Shown here: positions 1 through 9,021 of the stretch, in pieces
Layout of the letters: each line of letters starts with the position of its first letter
Numbering within the stretch: the first letter of the stretch is position 1
Assembly (NCBI GenBank): GCA_032055545.1
Contig: DAMBQR010000019.1
Coordinates: 1-64,000, forward strand
DNA length: 64,000 bases
Source: Pseudescherichia sp032055545
Lineage (GTDB): Bacteria > Pseudomonadota > Gammaproteobacteria > Enterobacterales > Enterobacteriaceae
Reading direction: 5' to 3'
Notes under the pieces: model-generated
Database searches by the model: none
Seen by the model: the letters and a program-made list of their open reading frames with translations, nothing else
Told to the model about the DNA's origin: nothing
Position numbers and translations under genes: made by a program

Positions 1-52
<52 letters not shown>

Positions 53-202
53 ATTATCAGGTGAAGATGCTAATCACTTGATTTCACTCTCATCTGGCAA
101 GCTGTGCTGCCGTCTGATGCGATGCATTCTACTTACCTGACGCACTGAGTCAACGATATTTTTTAAAACCGGGATCGTTTGCTGAAAATTAAGCCGAAAC
201 GA

Positions 203-751
203 TCACTGTTCCAGCAGATCGCCCCGCGCCGCGTTTAAATACTGGAACATGGACCACAGGGTCAGCACCGCAGCGACCCATAGCAGGCCAATTCCCGCCC
301 ACTCTACCCAGGCGTTTGGCCGCCAGAGCATCCACACCAGCGAGGTCATCTGCGCGGTGGTTTTCACTTTACCGATCCACGACACTGCCACGCTGCTGCG
401 CTTGCCCAGCTCCGCCATCCACTCGCGCAGGGCGGAGATGATGATCTCACGGGCGATCATAGTGGCGGCAGGCAGCGTCACCCACCAGGTGTGGTAGTGC
501 TCGGCCACCAGCACCATGGCGATGGCGACCATTACCTTATCCGCCACCGGATCGAGAAACGCCCCGAAACGGGTGCTCTGGTTCCAGCGGCGGGCAAGAT
601 AGCCATCAAACCAGTCCGTCACCGCGGCGACGAGAAAGATCAGCGCACATGCGAAGGGAGCCCAGACCACCGGCAGATAGAATGCCACCACAAAGAACGG
701 GATCAGGATGACACGAAAAAGCGTGAGCAACGTCGGGATATTAAATCGCAT
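203..751 (-). CDS. pgsA: phosphatidylglycerophosphate synthase
   Basis: CDP-diacylglycerol--glycerol-3-phosphate 3-phosphatidyltransferase, the committed step to phosphatidylglycerol and cardiolipin in the inner membrane. The CDP-alcohol phosphotransferase motif D-G-x2-A-R-x8-G-x3-D-x3-D is complete around residues 48-72 (DGYLAR ... GAFLDPVADK). Hydrophobic segments flank it. The 182-aa length equals E. coli PgsA. It lies downstream of uvrC on the same strand with a short gap and upstream of the glyW tRNA, the E. coli arrangement. Identity is secure. Confidence 0.96.
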   Translation of the reverse strand: MRFNIPTLLTLFRVILIPFFVVAFYLPVVWAPFACALIFLVAAVTDWFDGYLARRWNQSTRFGAFLDPVADKVMVAIAMVLVAEHYHTWWVTLPAATMIAREIIISALREWMAELGKRSSVAVSWIGKVKTTAQMTSLVWMLWRPNAWVEWAGIGLLWVAAVLTLWSMFQYLNAARGDLLEQ

Positions 752-808
752 AGTGGCAGGTAACTGTCTGTTGTCAGTAAAAATTAGCCCTATGTTGCTA
801 CAGAGCCT

Positions 809-2641
809 TCAATGTTTCAACGAGTAGAAGATCTTTTCTGCCAGCCCCTGCGAAATACCCGGTACTTTTGCAATGTCCTCAACGCTGGCGTTGAGTAAAC
901 CCTGCAATCCTCCCATGTACTTCAGCAGCATCTGGCGGCGCTTCGGTCCGACACCCTCGATGGTCTCCAGGGTACTGGTATTTTTAACCTTTGCTCTTTT
1001 TTTACGATGCCCGCTGATGGCATGGTTATGCGACTCGTCGCGAATATGCTGGATCACATGCAGCGCCGGTGAGTCTGGTGGCAGGTTAAAGCCCTCGCCT
1101 TCCGGCTCAAAGAACAGTGTCTCCAGCCCCGCCTTACGATCGGTCCCCTTCGCCACGCCCAGCAGCAGCGGATGATGCTTATCCCAGGGAACATCCAGCT
1201 CGGCAAAAACTGCCTTCGCCTGCCCCAGCTGCCCTTTGCCGCCGTCGATTAAGATCACGTCCGGCACCTTACTCTCTTCGATGGCCTTACCGTAGCGACG
1301 GCGCAGCACCTGGTTCATCGCCGCATAGTCATCGCCTGGGGTAATGCCGGTAATATTATACCGGCGGTACTCGGCGCGCAGCGGACCATTGGCGTCAAAC
1401 ACCACGCACGAAGCTACCGTCTGTTCGCCCATGGTATGGCTGATGTCAAAGCACTCCATGCGCCGCACCGCCGGCATCTTCAGCAGCGTCGCGAGCGCCA
1501 CGAGGCGTTGGCTAACCGTTGACTGCTGGGAGAGCTTAGTGCTGAGCGCCGTCGCGGCGTTGGTGCGGGCCAGCTTCAGGTAGCGCGCCCGGTCACCGCG
1601 TGGCTTAGTCTGCACGTTGACGCGGCGGCCCGCCAGTTCAGAGAGGGAATCAGCGAGCAGGGTTCTGTCGCTCAGGTCAAAGTCGAGCAGGATCTCACCC
1701 GGCAGGGTGCGCATCTGGCTGCCCTGCAGGTAGAACTGGCCGACAAAGGTCTCCACGACTTCGCCAAGCTCGGTGCCGCCCGGCACTTTCGGGAAGTAGC
1801 TGCGGCTGCCCAGCACCTTGCCCTGGCGGATAAACAGTACGTGTACACAGGCCATACCGGCATCGAACGAGACGCCAATAACGTCCAAATCGTCGCCGGT
1901 ATTAGAGACAAACTGCTTCTCCGTCACGCGGCGCACGGCCTGGATCTGATCGCGAATACGCGCCGCCTCTTCAAAGTCCAGCTCGCGGCTGGCCTTCTCC
2001 ATGCGTTCAATCAGCAGGTTCAGGACCTGATCGTCCTTGCCCGCCAGGAAGAGACGCACGTAGTTCACCTGCTGGGCATACTCCTCCTCGCTGACCAGGC
2101 CCTCGACGCACGGCCCAAGGCAGCGGCCAATCTGATATTGCAGACAGGGGCGGGAGCGATTGCGGTAGACACTGTTTTCACACTGGCGGATAGGGAAGAT
2201 CTTTTGCAGCAGCGCCAGCGTCTCGCGCACCGCATAGCCGTTGGGGAACGGCCCGAAGTACTCCCCTTTCGCATGCTTAGCGCCCCGGTGCGTCGCCAGA
2301 CGCGGGTGGGTATCGCCGCTAAGAAAAATGAACGGGTAGGATTTATCGTCGCGCAGCAGCACGTTGTACCGGGGCTGGTACAGCTTAATATAGTTGTGCT
2401 CAAGCAGCAGCGCTTCCGTTTCCGTATGGGTTACCGTCACGTCGATCTGCTGGATCTGGGACACCAGCGCTTCGGTTTTTCGTGAGGCAAGGTTGCTACG
2501 GAAGTAGCTGGACAGGCGCTTCTTGAGATCTTTGGCTTTACCGACGTAGATAACAGTACCACCGGCGTCATACATTCGGTAGACACCGGGTTTACTGGTA
2601 ACCGTACTCAGAAAGGCTTTTGAATCAAAAACATCACTCAC
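809..2641 (-). CDS. uvrC: UvrABC excinuclease subunit C
   Basis: UvrC makes both incisions of nucleotide excision repair in the UvrB-DNA complex. At the N-terminus (residues about 15-95) is the GIY-YIG nuclease (GVYRMYDAGGTVIYVGKAKD) for the 3' cut. A UVR motif for UvrB contact lies near 200-240 (DFEEAARIRDQI). Next come the RNase H-like 5' nuclease (CFDISHT near 400, LIDGGKGQL) and C-terminal helix-hairpin-helix repeats (IEGVGPKRR, VPGISQGLA). At 610 aa it equals E. coli UvrC. The start is a GTG that overlaps the uvrY stop by 4 nt, implying translational coupling. Confidence 0.97.
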   Translation of the reverse strand: MSDVFDSKAFLSTVTSKPGVYRMYDAGGTVIYVGKAKDLKKRLSSYFRSNLASRKTEALVSQIQQIDVTVTHTETEALLLEHNYIKLYQPRYNVLLRDDKSYPFIFLSGDTHPRLATHRGAKHAKGEYFGPFPNGYAVRETLALLQKIFPIRQCENSVYRNRSRPCLQYQIGRCLGPCVEGLVSEEEYAQQVNYVRLFLAGKDDQVLNLLIERMEKASRELDFEEAARIRDQIQAVRRVTEKQFVSNTGDDLDVIGVSFDAGMACVHVLFIRQGKVLGSRSYFPKVPGGTELGEVVETFVGQFYLQGSQMRTLPGEILLDFDLSDRTLLADSLSELAGRRVNVQTKPRGDRARYLKLARTNAATALSTKLSQQSTVSQRLVALATLLKMPAVRRMECFDISHTMGEQTVASCVVFDANGPLRAEYRRYNITGITPGDDYAAMNQVLRRRYGKAIEESKVPDVILIDGGKGQLGQAKAVFAELDVPWDKHHPLLLGVAKGTDRKAGLETLFFEPEGEGFNLPPDSPALHVIQHIRDESHNHAISGHRKKRAKVKNTSTLETIEGVGPKRRQMLLKYMGGLQGLLNASVEDIAKVPGISQGLAEKIFYSLKH

Positions 2642-3294
2642 TGACTTGTTAACGTCTCCGCATTACACAGACCATGACGAATGGCCAGGTGGGTCAGCTC
2701 TACGTCGCCGTTGATGTTTAGTTTACTGAACATACGATAGCGATAGCTGTTCACCGTCTTCGGGCTGAGATTCAACTGCTCGGAAATCTCATTCACCTTT
2801 TGGCCTTTGGTTATCATCAGCATAATCTGCAATTCGCGTTCAGACAAACTGGCAAAGGGAGATTCGGTTTTCTCTGGCTCAATCTGGCTGAGCGCCATCT
2901 GCTGGGCAATGTCTGAGGCAATGTAACGCTGGCCCGCATAAACGGCGCGAATCGCGTTAACCATCTCTTTTGGAGCCGCCCCCTTGCTGAGATAGCCTGA
3001 GGCACCCGCCTGCATCACTTTCGCAGGCAGCGGATTTTCAGTATGGACGGTCAGCATAATCACTCTGGTATCAGCCATGGATCGCGCAATTTTACGCGTT
3101 GCCTCCAGGCCACCGATACCGGGCATGTTCATATCCATCAGCACCACATCCACAGGATGGGCGCGGCACCATTTTACGGCATCTTCGCCGCAACAGACCT
3201 CGCCGGAAACTTTTATGCCTTTAATATCTTCCAGAATGCGTCGTATCCCTGCGCGCACCAGCTCGTGGTCATCAACAAGAAGAACGTTGATCAA
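2638..3294 (-). CDS. uvrY: response regulator UvrY (BarA/UvrY system)
   Basis: NarL/FixJ-family response regulator, partner of the BarA sensor kinase, that activates CsrB/CsrC sRNAs and so the carbon storage regulator. The receiver domain (1-120) has the acidic pair in LLVDDHE and the phosphorylated Asp in VVLMDMNMPG near residue 54. A LuxR-type helix-turn-helix lies near 145-205 (LSERELQIM ... LNLSPKTVNSYRY). At 218 aa it matches E. coli. It is first of the uvrY-uvrC-pgsA run. It should not be confused with SdiA nearby, which has a different N-terminal domain. Confidence 0.96.
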   Translation of the reverse strand: MINVLLVDDHELVRAGIRRILEDIKGIKVSGEVCCGEDAVKWCRAHPVDVVLMDMNMPGIGGLEATRKIARSMADTRVIMLTVHTENPLPAKVMQAGASGYLSKGAAPKEMVNAIRAVYAGQRYIASDIAQQMALSQIEPEKTESPFASLSERELQIMLMITKGQKVNEISEQLNLSPKTVNSYRYRMFSKLNINGDVELTHLAIRHGLCNAETLTSQ

Positions 3295-3749
3295 AGCAAA
3301 TCTCCAAAAAGGGATAACGCGACTGACAGTAAAGTCGCTCTATATTAGCGTTATTTTGGCAAAAACTAAAAGATTAATTGCAATGCGTACGATTTCGTTC
3401 GCAATTCTGGAAATAAAGCTGTACAAAACGTGGAAAGAGCCGCGTCTCGCTTGCCTTTAGAACAGGTGTTTTAAATACTACTTTTCAACCGGTTATTGCC
3501 ATAAATATTATTTGTCCGCTGTAACCCGGCCATTTTTCTTTGTAACAATAATTAACGCCTTTTATACCTCTTTTAAACATATACTCGTCGTTATAAATTA
3601 GAGCAAATCGTAATAACAGCCTATTTACGTGCAGAGTTGTATGGTGGGCAAAAAACAACCAGTGCTATTTTCTGTAGCGCTTGTGCTATACTCCGCCGCC
3701 TTCACATTCACGGGCGCATAAAGGCGCTGTAACCTATCGAGGAAAATAG
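3295..3749. other. uvrY-yecF divergent intergenic region
   Basis: About 455 AT-rich bases between divergent uvrY and yecF. They must hold both promoters. The only element I can point to is an extended -10 before yecF (listed separately). Short open frames here have no recognisable product and no good ribosome site, so I call no gene. Confidence 0.6.
3684..3692 (+). promoter_or_regulatory. extended -10 of a likely yecF promoter
   Basis: TGCTATACT fits the extended -10 form TGnTATAAT with one mismatch. It lies about 58 nt before the yecF start codon. No clear -35 is visible at 17 nt spacing, which is usual for extended -10 promoters. Motif-only call. Confidence 0.4.
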
Positions 3750-3974
3750 ATGAGCACTCCTGACTTCTCTACTGCGGAAAACAACCAACAACTGGCTCAG
3801 GAAGTCTCCTGCCTGAAAGCGATGGTCACCCTGATGCTGCAGGCGCTGGGCCAGGCGGACGCGGGCCGGATTATCCTGAAAATGGAGCGGCAGATCGGCC
3901 AGATGGAAGATGAGGCGCAGGCTGACGTGTTTGCCAATACGGTTAAGCAGATTAAACAAGCTTACCGTCAGTGA
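3750..3974 (+). CDS. yecF: YecF, DUF2594 family small protein
   Basis: A 74-aa soluble protein matching E. coli YecF from end to end (begins MSTPDFSTAENNQ, ends STVKQIKQAYRQ-like, here NTVKQIKQAYRQ). A ribosome site GAGGAAAATAG precedes the ATG. It sits between divergent uvrY and convergent sdiA, as in E. coli. The function is not established. The composition suggests a small helical protein without membrane segments. Confidence 0.92.
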   Translation: MSTPDFSTAENNQQLAQEVSCLKAMVTLMLQALGQADAGRIILKMERQIGQMEDEAQADVFANTVKQIKQAYRQ

Positions 3975-3979
3975 GCGTG

Positions 3980-4004
3980 ACCGGCTGGCAGAGCGTCAGC
4001 CGGT
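3980..4004. terminator. stem-loop between convergent yecF and sdiA
   Basis: ACCGGCTG (3980-3987) pairs perfectly with CAGCCGGT (3997-4004) across a 9-nt loop, in the gap between the convergent yecF and sdiA stops. No long T-run follows, so termination is inferred from position. Confidence 0.5.
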
Positions 4005-4036
4005 AGTGCGTTCGGCACGCGAAACGCAGGCAGCGT

Positions 4037-4759
4037 TCATATAAATCCGGTCGCCGCCGCGTAGCAGGCAATCTGCGTTTTATTGGGTGCGTTGAACTTC
4101 TTCTGCATGTTTTTCTGGTGAAAATTCACCGTGTTTTCCGAAATCGACAGGATCATCGCAATCTCCGCTGAGGTCTTGCCTTCCGCCGTCCACTTCAAAA
4201 TTTCGCACTCGCGCTTGCTGAACTTCATCTCCGGCGACATCACGATCTCCGTCTCAAGGCGTGAAAGCGTTATCAGACTTAGCTGCACCAGCAGCTGCAA
4301 AGAGAGTTCAACCTCATCTGTACTCAGGCTTTTCCCGCGTATGGCGTTTCTTGATACCGACAGAAAACCATTTGCGCGGTTGGGCAGCATCAGGCACTGG
4401 GTGTACCCCTTACGCAGCCCGTGGTCGCGGGCGGCATCCCACAGCGGCTGTGCGTCCTGAAACAGGCGGTCGCTCCAGGGCAGATGACCCTGCATAAAAT
4501 TATCCGCCTTGAGCACCGGGTCAATCGCAAAGTAATTCTCTGCATAGTAGTGGTTTATCCAGGCTTCTGGATAAGACGTTTCAAGGAAAATTTTAGGCCG
4601 TGTGAACGGCACCGGATGGCGTACGCACAGGGAGTAGTAGTCAAATTCCATCCGCTGCGTCTGATGCTCTAACTCTTTATAAACCTCATCTGCTGTCGTC
4701 ATCTCGTTAAAACGCCGCAGCAGCTCCCTCCGCCATGTGAAAAAATCAATATCCTGCAT
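4037..4759 (-). CDS. sdiA: LuxR-family quorum-sensing regulator SdiA
   Basis: SdiA binds acyl-homoserine lactones made by other species (these bacteria lack a LuxI) and regulates transcription. The N-terminal autoinducer-binding domain (about 15-165) shows the family signature YDYYSL-like FDYYSLCVRHPVPFTRPK. The C-terminal LuxR helix-turn-helix (175-240) carries FSKRECEILKWTAEGKTSAE and ISENTVNFHQKNMQKK. I chose the ATG at 4759 because it gives MQDIDFF and 240 aa, equal to E. coli SdiA. The frame is open for 19 more codons upstream with no family match. It is convergent with yecF. Confidence 0.93.
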   Translation of the reverse strand: MQDIDFFTWRRELLRRFNEMTTADEVYKELEHQTQRMEFDYYSLCVRHPVPFTRPKIFLETSYPEAWINHYYAENYFAIDPVLKADNFMQGHLPWSDRLFQDAQPLWDAARDHGLRKGYTQCLMLPNRANGFLSVSRNAIRGKSLSTDEVELSLQLLVQLSLITLSRLETEIVMSPEMKFSKRECEILKWTAEGKTSAEIAMILSISENTVNFHQKNMQKKFNAPNKTQIACYAAATGFI

Positions 4760-4937
4760 ACTGACCGCTAAAGCCCCGTTCGTTATATATTTATTATGTA
4801 TGTATAAAACTATCACATAAATCTTATTTATAGATCCAAATTATCCCACCCTGGGGAAATTAACTGAATTTATATGCCAGCGGGCAGGAGATTAACGGGA
4901 GAAATGACGGATGATTAGCAGGGTATTTAATTTGCTG

Positions 4938-4985
4938 CTGCCTGCGCGCTCACCGTGCGGGTAGAGCCGGTGAGTGCGCAGGCAG
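4938..4985 (-). terminator. long inverted repeat after tcyN
   Basis: Arms 4938-4955 and 4968-4985 are 18 nt each and pair with a single mismatch across a 12-nt loop, 5 nt beyond the tcyN stop. No T-run follows on the minus strand, so it may act as a transcript-stabilising hairpin rather than a simple intrinsic terminator. Confidence 0.6.
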
Positions 4986-4989
4986 AGCG

Positions 4990-5742
4990 CTACTGCATGA
5001 GAAATTTTTCCAGAAACTGACGGGTTCGAGGCTGCTGAGGATGGGTAAATAGCGTCCTGGCCGGTCCCTGCTCCACTATTTTTCCCTGATCCATAAAGAT
5101 GGCCCGATCGGCTACGTCGCGGGCGAAGCTCATCTCGTGAGTCACAATCACCATGGTGCGTTTCTCCTGCGCCAGCTGGCGAATGGTGCTCAACACCTCC
5201 CCCACCAGCTCGGGATCCAGCGCTGAGGTTGGCTCATCGAAGAGGATCACATCGGGGCGCATCGCCAGCGCACGGGCAATCGCCACACGCTGCTGCTGGC
5301 CGCCGGAGAGGCGTTTCGGGTAGCTGGTCTCTTTGCCGGTTAAGCCAACTTTCGCCAGTAGCTCCCGGGCGCGTGCTTCAGCCTCGGCTTTCGCTTCGCC
5401 CTTCACAATCACCGGTCCCTCAATGATATTCTCCAGCACGGTGCGGTGGGGAAACAGATTGAAGCTCTGGAATACAAAGCCAACGTGCTGGCGCAGCTGG
5501 CGGATCTGCCCCTTCTGCTGGCCTAACGGCCGCGCGGTATCGATAGTGATGGTCCCGACGCGGATGCTGCCGCTCTCCGGGTGCTCCAGCAGGTTAATGC
5601 TGCGCAGCAGGGTCGTTTTGCCGGAGCCGCTGGGACCAATGATCGCCACCACCTCCCCCTCGTTAACCTCTAAATCAATGCCGTGCAGCACCGTCTGGCC
5701 GTGAAACTTCTTCACCAGGTTTTTGACTTCAATCGCACTCAT
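4990..5742 (-). CDS. tcyN: L-cystine ABC transporter ATP-binding protein
   Basis: ATPase of the TcyJLN (YecSC-FliY) cystine importer, on the inner face of the membrane. Walker A is GPSGSGKTT (near residue 36), the Q-loop is in FVFQSFNLFPH, the signature is LSGGQQQR, and Walker B is VILFDEPTSALD. It closes with the H-loop VTHEM. At 250 aa it equals E. coli YecC. Its start overlaps the tcyL stop by 4 nt. It is last in the dcyD-tcyL-tcyN run. Confidence 0.95.
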   Translation of the reverse strand: MSAIEVKNLVKKFHGQTVLHGIDLEVNEGEVVAIIGPSGSGKTTLLRSINLLEHPESGSIRVGTITIDTARPLGQQKGQIRQLRQHVGFVFQSFNLFPHRTVLENIIEGPVIVKGEAKAEAEARARELLAKVGLTGKETSYPKRLSGGQQQRVAIARALAMRPDVILFDEPTSALDPELVGEVLSTIRQLAQEKRTMVIVTHEMSFARDVADRAIFMDQGKIVEQGPARTLFTHPQQPRTRQFLEKFLMQ

Positions 5743-6407
5743 TTCGGATCGCGCTCCTGACGGTTAAGCTGGTTTTCAAAATAGTTCTGCAACGCGGAGA
5801 GTACCGTCGCCATCACCCAGTAGATCAGGGAGGCGGCAAGATACATGGTAAAGACCTCCAGCGTCCGGGAGGTGATCAGCTGCGCCTGGCGGAACAGCTC
5901 CGGCACCTGAATGGTTGCCGCCAGCGAAGTATCTTTTACCAGGCTGATAAAGCTATTGCTCAGCGGCGGCAGCGCCACCCGCGCCGCCTGGGGCAAAATG
6001 GCGCGGCGCAGGGTTTGCCACGGGGTCATGCCAATACTGGCCGCCGCCTCCCACTGCCCTTTATCGATTGAGGAGATAGCCGCGCGCAAGGTTTCCGAGG
6101 TGTAGGCCGCGGTGTTGAGCGACAGGCCGATCATCGCCGCCGGGATCGGATCCAGTTCGATGCCAAACTGCGGCAGGCCGTAGTAGATCATAAACAGCTG
6201 CGCGATCAGCGGCGTACCACGAAATATAGAGATATAAAAACGTGCCAGCCAGCGTACCGGCGCGATGGCCGACATCCGCATCAGCGCCAGCACAAAGCCA
6301 AGCAGCAGACCAAAGAACATCCCGCCGATACTGAGCTGTAAGGTAAATACCGCCCCCCGCAGCAGGTACGGCAACGACTCTATCACCAGTTGTATACTCT
6401 CTTGCAT
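5739..6407 (-). CDS. tcyL: L-cystine ABC transporter permease
   Basis: Membrane subunit of the cystine importer, HisM/GlnP family. It has about five hydrophobic segments, and the cytoplasmic EAA loop appears as EAAASIGMTPWQTLRRAILPQA near residues 140-160, which contacts the ATPase TcyN. At 222 aa it matches E. coli YecS. It is coupled to tcyN by a 4-nt overlap and lies 21 nt after dcyD. Confidence 0.95.
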   Translation of the reverse strand: MQESIQLVIESLPYLLRGAVFTLQLSIGGMFFGLLLGFVLALMRMSAIAPVRWLARFYISIFRGTPLIAQLFMIYYGLPQFGIELDPIPAAMIGLSLNTAAYTSETLRAAISSIDKGQWEAAASIGMTPWQTLRRAILPQAARVALPPLSNSFISLVKDTSLAATIQVPELFRQAQLITSRTLEVFTMYLAASLIYWVMATVLSALQNYFENQLNRQERDPK

Positions 6408-6428
6408 TATGGTTTGTCTGCCTGATAT

Positions 6429-7415
6429 TTAAACGTGGGGATGGTAGGCAAAGAGCGCAGGCGCGCCGCCAGTATGAACAAACAGGATCGGACCACGATC
6501 TTTGAAACGGTTCTGGCTGATGCCATCGATCAGCCCGGCCATAGCTTTACCGGTGTAGACCGGATCCAGCAGAATACCTTCGAGGCGGGCCAGCAGCTTA
6601 ATGGCCTCCACGCCCTCCTCGTTCGGCGTGCCGTAGCCGGGAGCGAAGTAGTCATCCCAGAGAGTGATATCCGCCGTCGCCTCCACCTCCAGCTCGCGGG
6701 CAACCGCCTGCTGAAGCGCAACCACTTTCGGTTTCTGCTCGTCGCGCTTGCGGGAGACAGTAACGCCAATCAGCTCCGCCTCGGGCATCAGCTGCTCAAG
6801 GCCCACCGCTAGCCCGGCGTGGGTTCCGGCGCTGCCGGAGGCCACAACAATTGACGACAGCTCTACCGCCCCTTCACACTGCTGGGCGATCTCCAGCGCG
6901 CTCTCCACGTAGCCCAGCGCGCCCAGCGCGTTCGAGCCGCCGACCGGAATGACATAGGGACGAAAACCCTGGGCTTCAATCCGCGTTGCCAGCTCGCTCA
7001 GCTGCGCAACCGGATCGGTCAGGGCGTCGCACATCTCTATCTGGGCGTTAAAGAGATCCAGCAGCAGCCGGTTGCCGTTGGTGAGATAGTTCTCCGCCCG
7101 CGTGGCGATAGGGTTCTCCAGCAGCGCCACGCAGTGCAGGCCCAGCTTTGCCGCTACGGCGGCGGTCTGGCGCACATGGTTCGACTGGATCGCCCCGGCG
7201 GTGATCAGCGTATCGGCCCCCTCACGCAGCGCGTCGGCAGCAAGGAACTCAAGCTTGCGCAGCTTGTTGCCCCCCAGCGCCATCGGCGTTACGTCGTCGC
7301 GTTTGATGTAGATCTCGCGTCCCAGATAGTCAGAGAAGCGCGGCAGGTACTCCAGCGGCGTCGGCGCGCCAATAAATTCAAGGCGCGGAAAGCGGGTGAG
7401 GTTTTGCAAAGACAT
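6429..7415 (-). CDS. dcyD: D-cysteine desulfhydrase
   Basis: PLP enzyme of the ACC deaminase family that splits D-cysteine to pyruvate, H2S and ammonia. The PLP lysine is in GGNKLRKLEFLAADA near residue 51, followed by GAIQSNHVRQTAA. The phosphate-binding loop is VASGSAGTHAGLA. The ATG at 7415 gives MSLQNLTRF and 328 aa, as in E. coli, with GGAGG 7 nt upstream. The frame runs 6 codons further without support. Its place in the cystine-import operon fits a role in handling imported D-cyst(e)ine. Confidence 0.94.
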   Translation of the reverse strand: MSLQNLTRFPRLEFIGAPTPLEYLPRFSDYLGREIYIKRDDVTPMALGGNKLRKLEFLAADALREGADTLITAGAIQSNHVRQTAAVAAKLGLHCVALLENPIATRAENYLTNGNRLLLDLFNAQIEMCDALTDPVAQLSELATRIEAQGFRPYVIPVGGSNALGALGYVESALEIAQQCEGAVELSSIVVASGSAGTHAGLAVGLEQLMPEAELIGVTVSRKRDEQKPKVVALQQAVARELEVEATADITLWDDYFAPGYGTPNEEGVEAIKLLARLEGILLDPVYTGKAMAGLIDGISQNRFKDRGPILFVHTGGAPALFAYHPHV

Positions 7416-7480
7416 AGGGCCTCCGGTGGCCAATAGTAAACATGCTGCTGTTAATTATGTACCTTTAACGGCAGAAATAA

Positions 7481-7507
7481 AAAAGGCGCTTAAATAAGCG
7501 CCTTTTT
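7481..7507 (-). terminator. intrinsic terminator after tcyJ
   Basis: GGCGCTT and AAGCGCC form a perfect 7-bp stem around AAAT, with A-runs on one side and T5 on the other, so it can act on both strands. It separates tcyJ from dcyD-tcyL-tcyN, so the downstream genes need read-through or their own promoter. Confidence 0.8.
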
Positions 7508-7521
7508 ACCGCCGGTGAACC

Positions 7522-8322
7522 TTACTTCGTCACGTCGGCACCAAACCATTTTTCTGACAGCGCCTTCAGGCTGCCGTCCTTCTGCATGGTGGCAATAGCG
7601 TCATCTACCGCTTTCAGCAGATCCTCGTTGCCCTTACGCAGCGCCACGCCCGCTTCCTGACGGGAGAACGGCTCGCCCGCAACCGCCAGCGTATCCTTGG
7701 TCTTTTTCACCAGATCCAGCGCCGCCAGACGATCCACCAGAATAGCGTCGATACGGCCTACGCGCAGATCCTGGTATTTGGTCGGGTCGTCATCATAGGT
7801 ACGGATATCCACGCCCTGCACGTTCTGGCGCAGCCACTCTTCATAGTTGGTACCCAGACCGACGCCAACCTTTTTACCTTTCAGATCGGCAGCGGTTTTG
7901 ATCCCGCTCTCGTTGCCCTTCTTCACCAGCGCCTGGATCCCAGAGACGGTGTACGGGGTAGAGAAGTCATACTTTTTCTTACGCTCGTCAGAGATGGTCA
8001 CCTGGTTGATCACCACGTCGATGCGTTTGGAGTCCAGCGAGGCCAGCATACCGTCCCACTTGGTCGGCTTCAGCGAAGCCTTAACGCCGAGGTGTTTCGC
8101 CAGCTCTTCAGCGAACTCAACCTCAAAGCCGGTGAGCTTGCCGTCATCGCCCTGATAGCTGAACGGCGGATAGGTGCCTTCCAGCCCCACCAGCAGCGTA
8201 CCGCGCTCTTTAACTTTATTCAGCAGGCCTTCATCGGCGAAGGATTTCGCGCTTACGCCTGCCATCAGCGCAACAGCCATCACACCCATCAGCGCCTGAC
8301 GACCCAAAAGTGCTAATTTCAT
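7522..8322 (-). CDS. tcyJ: periplasmic cystine-binding protein (FliY/TcyJ)
   Basis: Solute-binding protein of the cystine importer, historically called fliY because it is next to fliAZ. A Sec signal peptide is visible (KLALLGRQALMGV ... KSFA then DEGLL, cleavage near residue 29). The SBP family 3 fold follows (GTLLVGLEGTYPPF, DVVINQVTISDERKK, KVGVGLGTNYEEW). The ATG at 8322 gives 266 aa as in E. coli, with GGGGTAAC just upstream. An in-frame extension of 18 codons is unlikely to be used. It lies 89 nt after fliZ. Confidence 0.95.
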   Translation of the reverse strand: MKLALLGRQALMGVMAVALMAGVSAKSFADEGLLNKVKERGTLLVGLEGTYPPFSYQGDDGKLTGFEVEFAEELAKHLGVKASLKPTKWDGMLASLDSKRIDVVINQVTISDERKKKYDFSTPYTVSGIQALVKKGNESGIKTAADLKGKKVGVGLGTNYEEWLRQNVQGVDIRTYDDDPTKYQDLRVGRIDAILVDRLAALDLVKKTKDTLAVAGEPFSRQEAGVALRKGNEDLLKAVDDAIATMQKDGSLKALSEKWFGADVTK

Positions 8323-8411
8323 AGTTACCCCGAATATGATAATAGATTGCGGGTAGTGTAAGGTGCTGAACCACAAGGTACAAACACCCGTACGCTACAT
8401 ATTATTCACTT

Positions 8412-8963
8412 TTAATATATATCAGAAGTTGCGCCGGAGGCGATTTTCTGACTGGCCATAAAGTGCGACTGGGCTTTGAATTGCGCATACTTGCGCAGGG
8501 CGATCCGGTAATTGTTGGTGCTGGTCGTGGGGAGCCACGGCTCCAGAACTTCATCCAGAAAACCGTCTTCAAGCTGGTCGGGGGTAATACGGTGGGCGGT
8601 AAGATGGTTGCCAAGGCGGCGCAGGCGTACGACATACTCACGTACCGTGCCGTGGCTCATTTCAGTTTGCTCAAACAGATACTGTTTAAAGCCGATAATA
8701 TCAAAAAAGTCGCTCTGCTCTTTGCAGTGCAGATCGCCGCAGAAACGGCACAGGGCGACCCACTCTTTCTGCTCCTGCGCCCAGCCCTCATCGTCAAGAA
8801 GAGTGTCGAGGCGCGAGATAGCAATTTTGTTAACGATTTCGCCCCGGCGCACCAGCGTGATGCGGTCGAGCAGCTTATGGCAGTGGGCGCAATGCGTCTG
8901 GCTGTGTTTAAAGTCTTTCAGGTAGCGGCTTAGTGGCCGTCTTTTTACTTGTAGCACCGTCAT
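8412..8963 (-). CDS. fliZ: flagellar regulator FliZ
   Basis: FliZ is a DNA-binding regulator that antagonises sigma-S promoters and links motility to curli repression. At 183 aa it equals E. coli FliZ and keeps the N-terminal zinc-finger-like cysteines (HCAHCHK, CRFCGDLHC) and the core-binding integrase-like domain (HGTVREYVVRLRRLGNHL, TTSTNNYRIALRKY) with the conserved SSDIY-like C-terminus (here TSDIY). It follows fliA in one transcript, 58 nt downstream. Confidence 0.94.
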   Translation of the reverse strand: MTVLQVKRRPLSRYLKDFKHSQTHCAHCHKLLDRITLVRRGEIVNKIAISRLDTLLDDEGWAQEQKEWVALCRFCGDLHCKEQSDFFDIIGFKQYLFEQTEMSHGTVREYVVRLRRLGNHLTAHRITPDQLEDGFLDEVLEPWLPTTSTNNYRIALRKYAQFKAQSHFMASQKIASGATSDIY

Positions 8964-9021
8964 GATAACTCCTGGTTGTCAATACGTTGTGCGACATCGT
9001 TCCGGCAGCGCTCATTGCTGC

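Noticed and set aside
4760..4816. N-terminal extension of sdiA (19 codons)
   Set aside because: The family start at 4759 gives the normal 240 aa, and the extension has no match.
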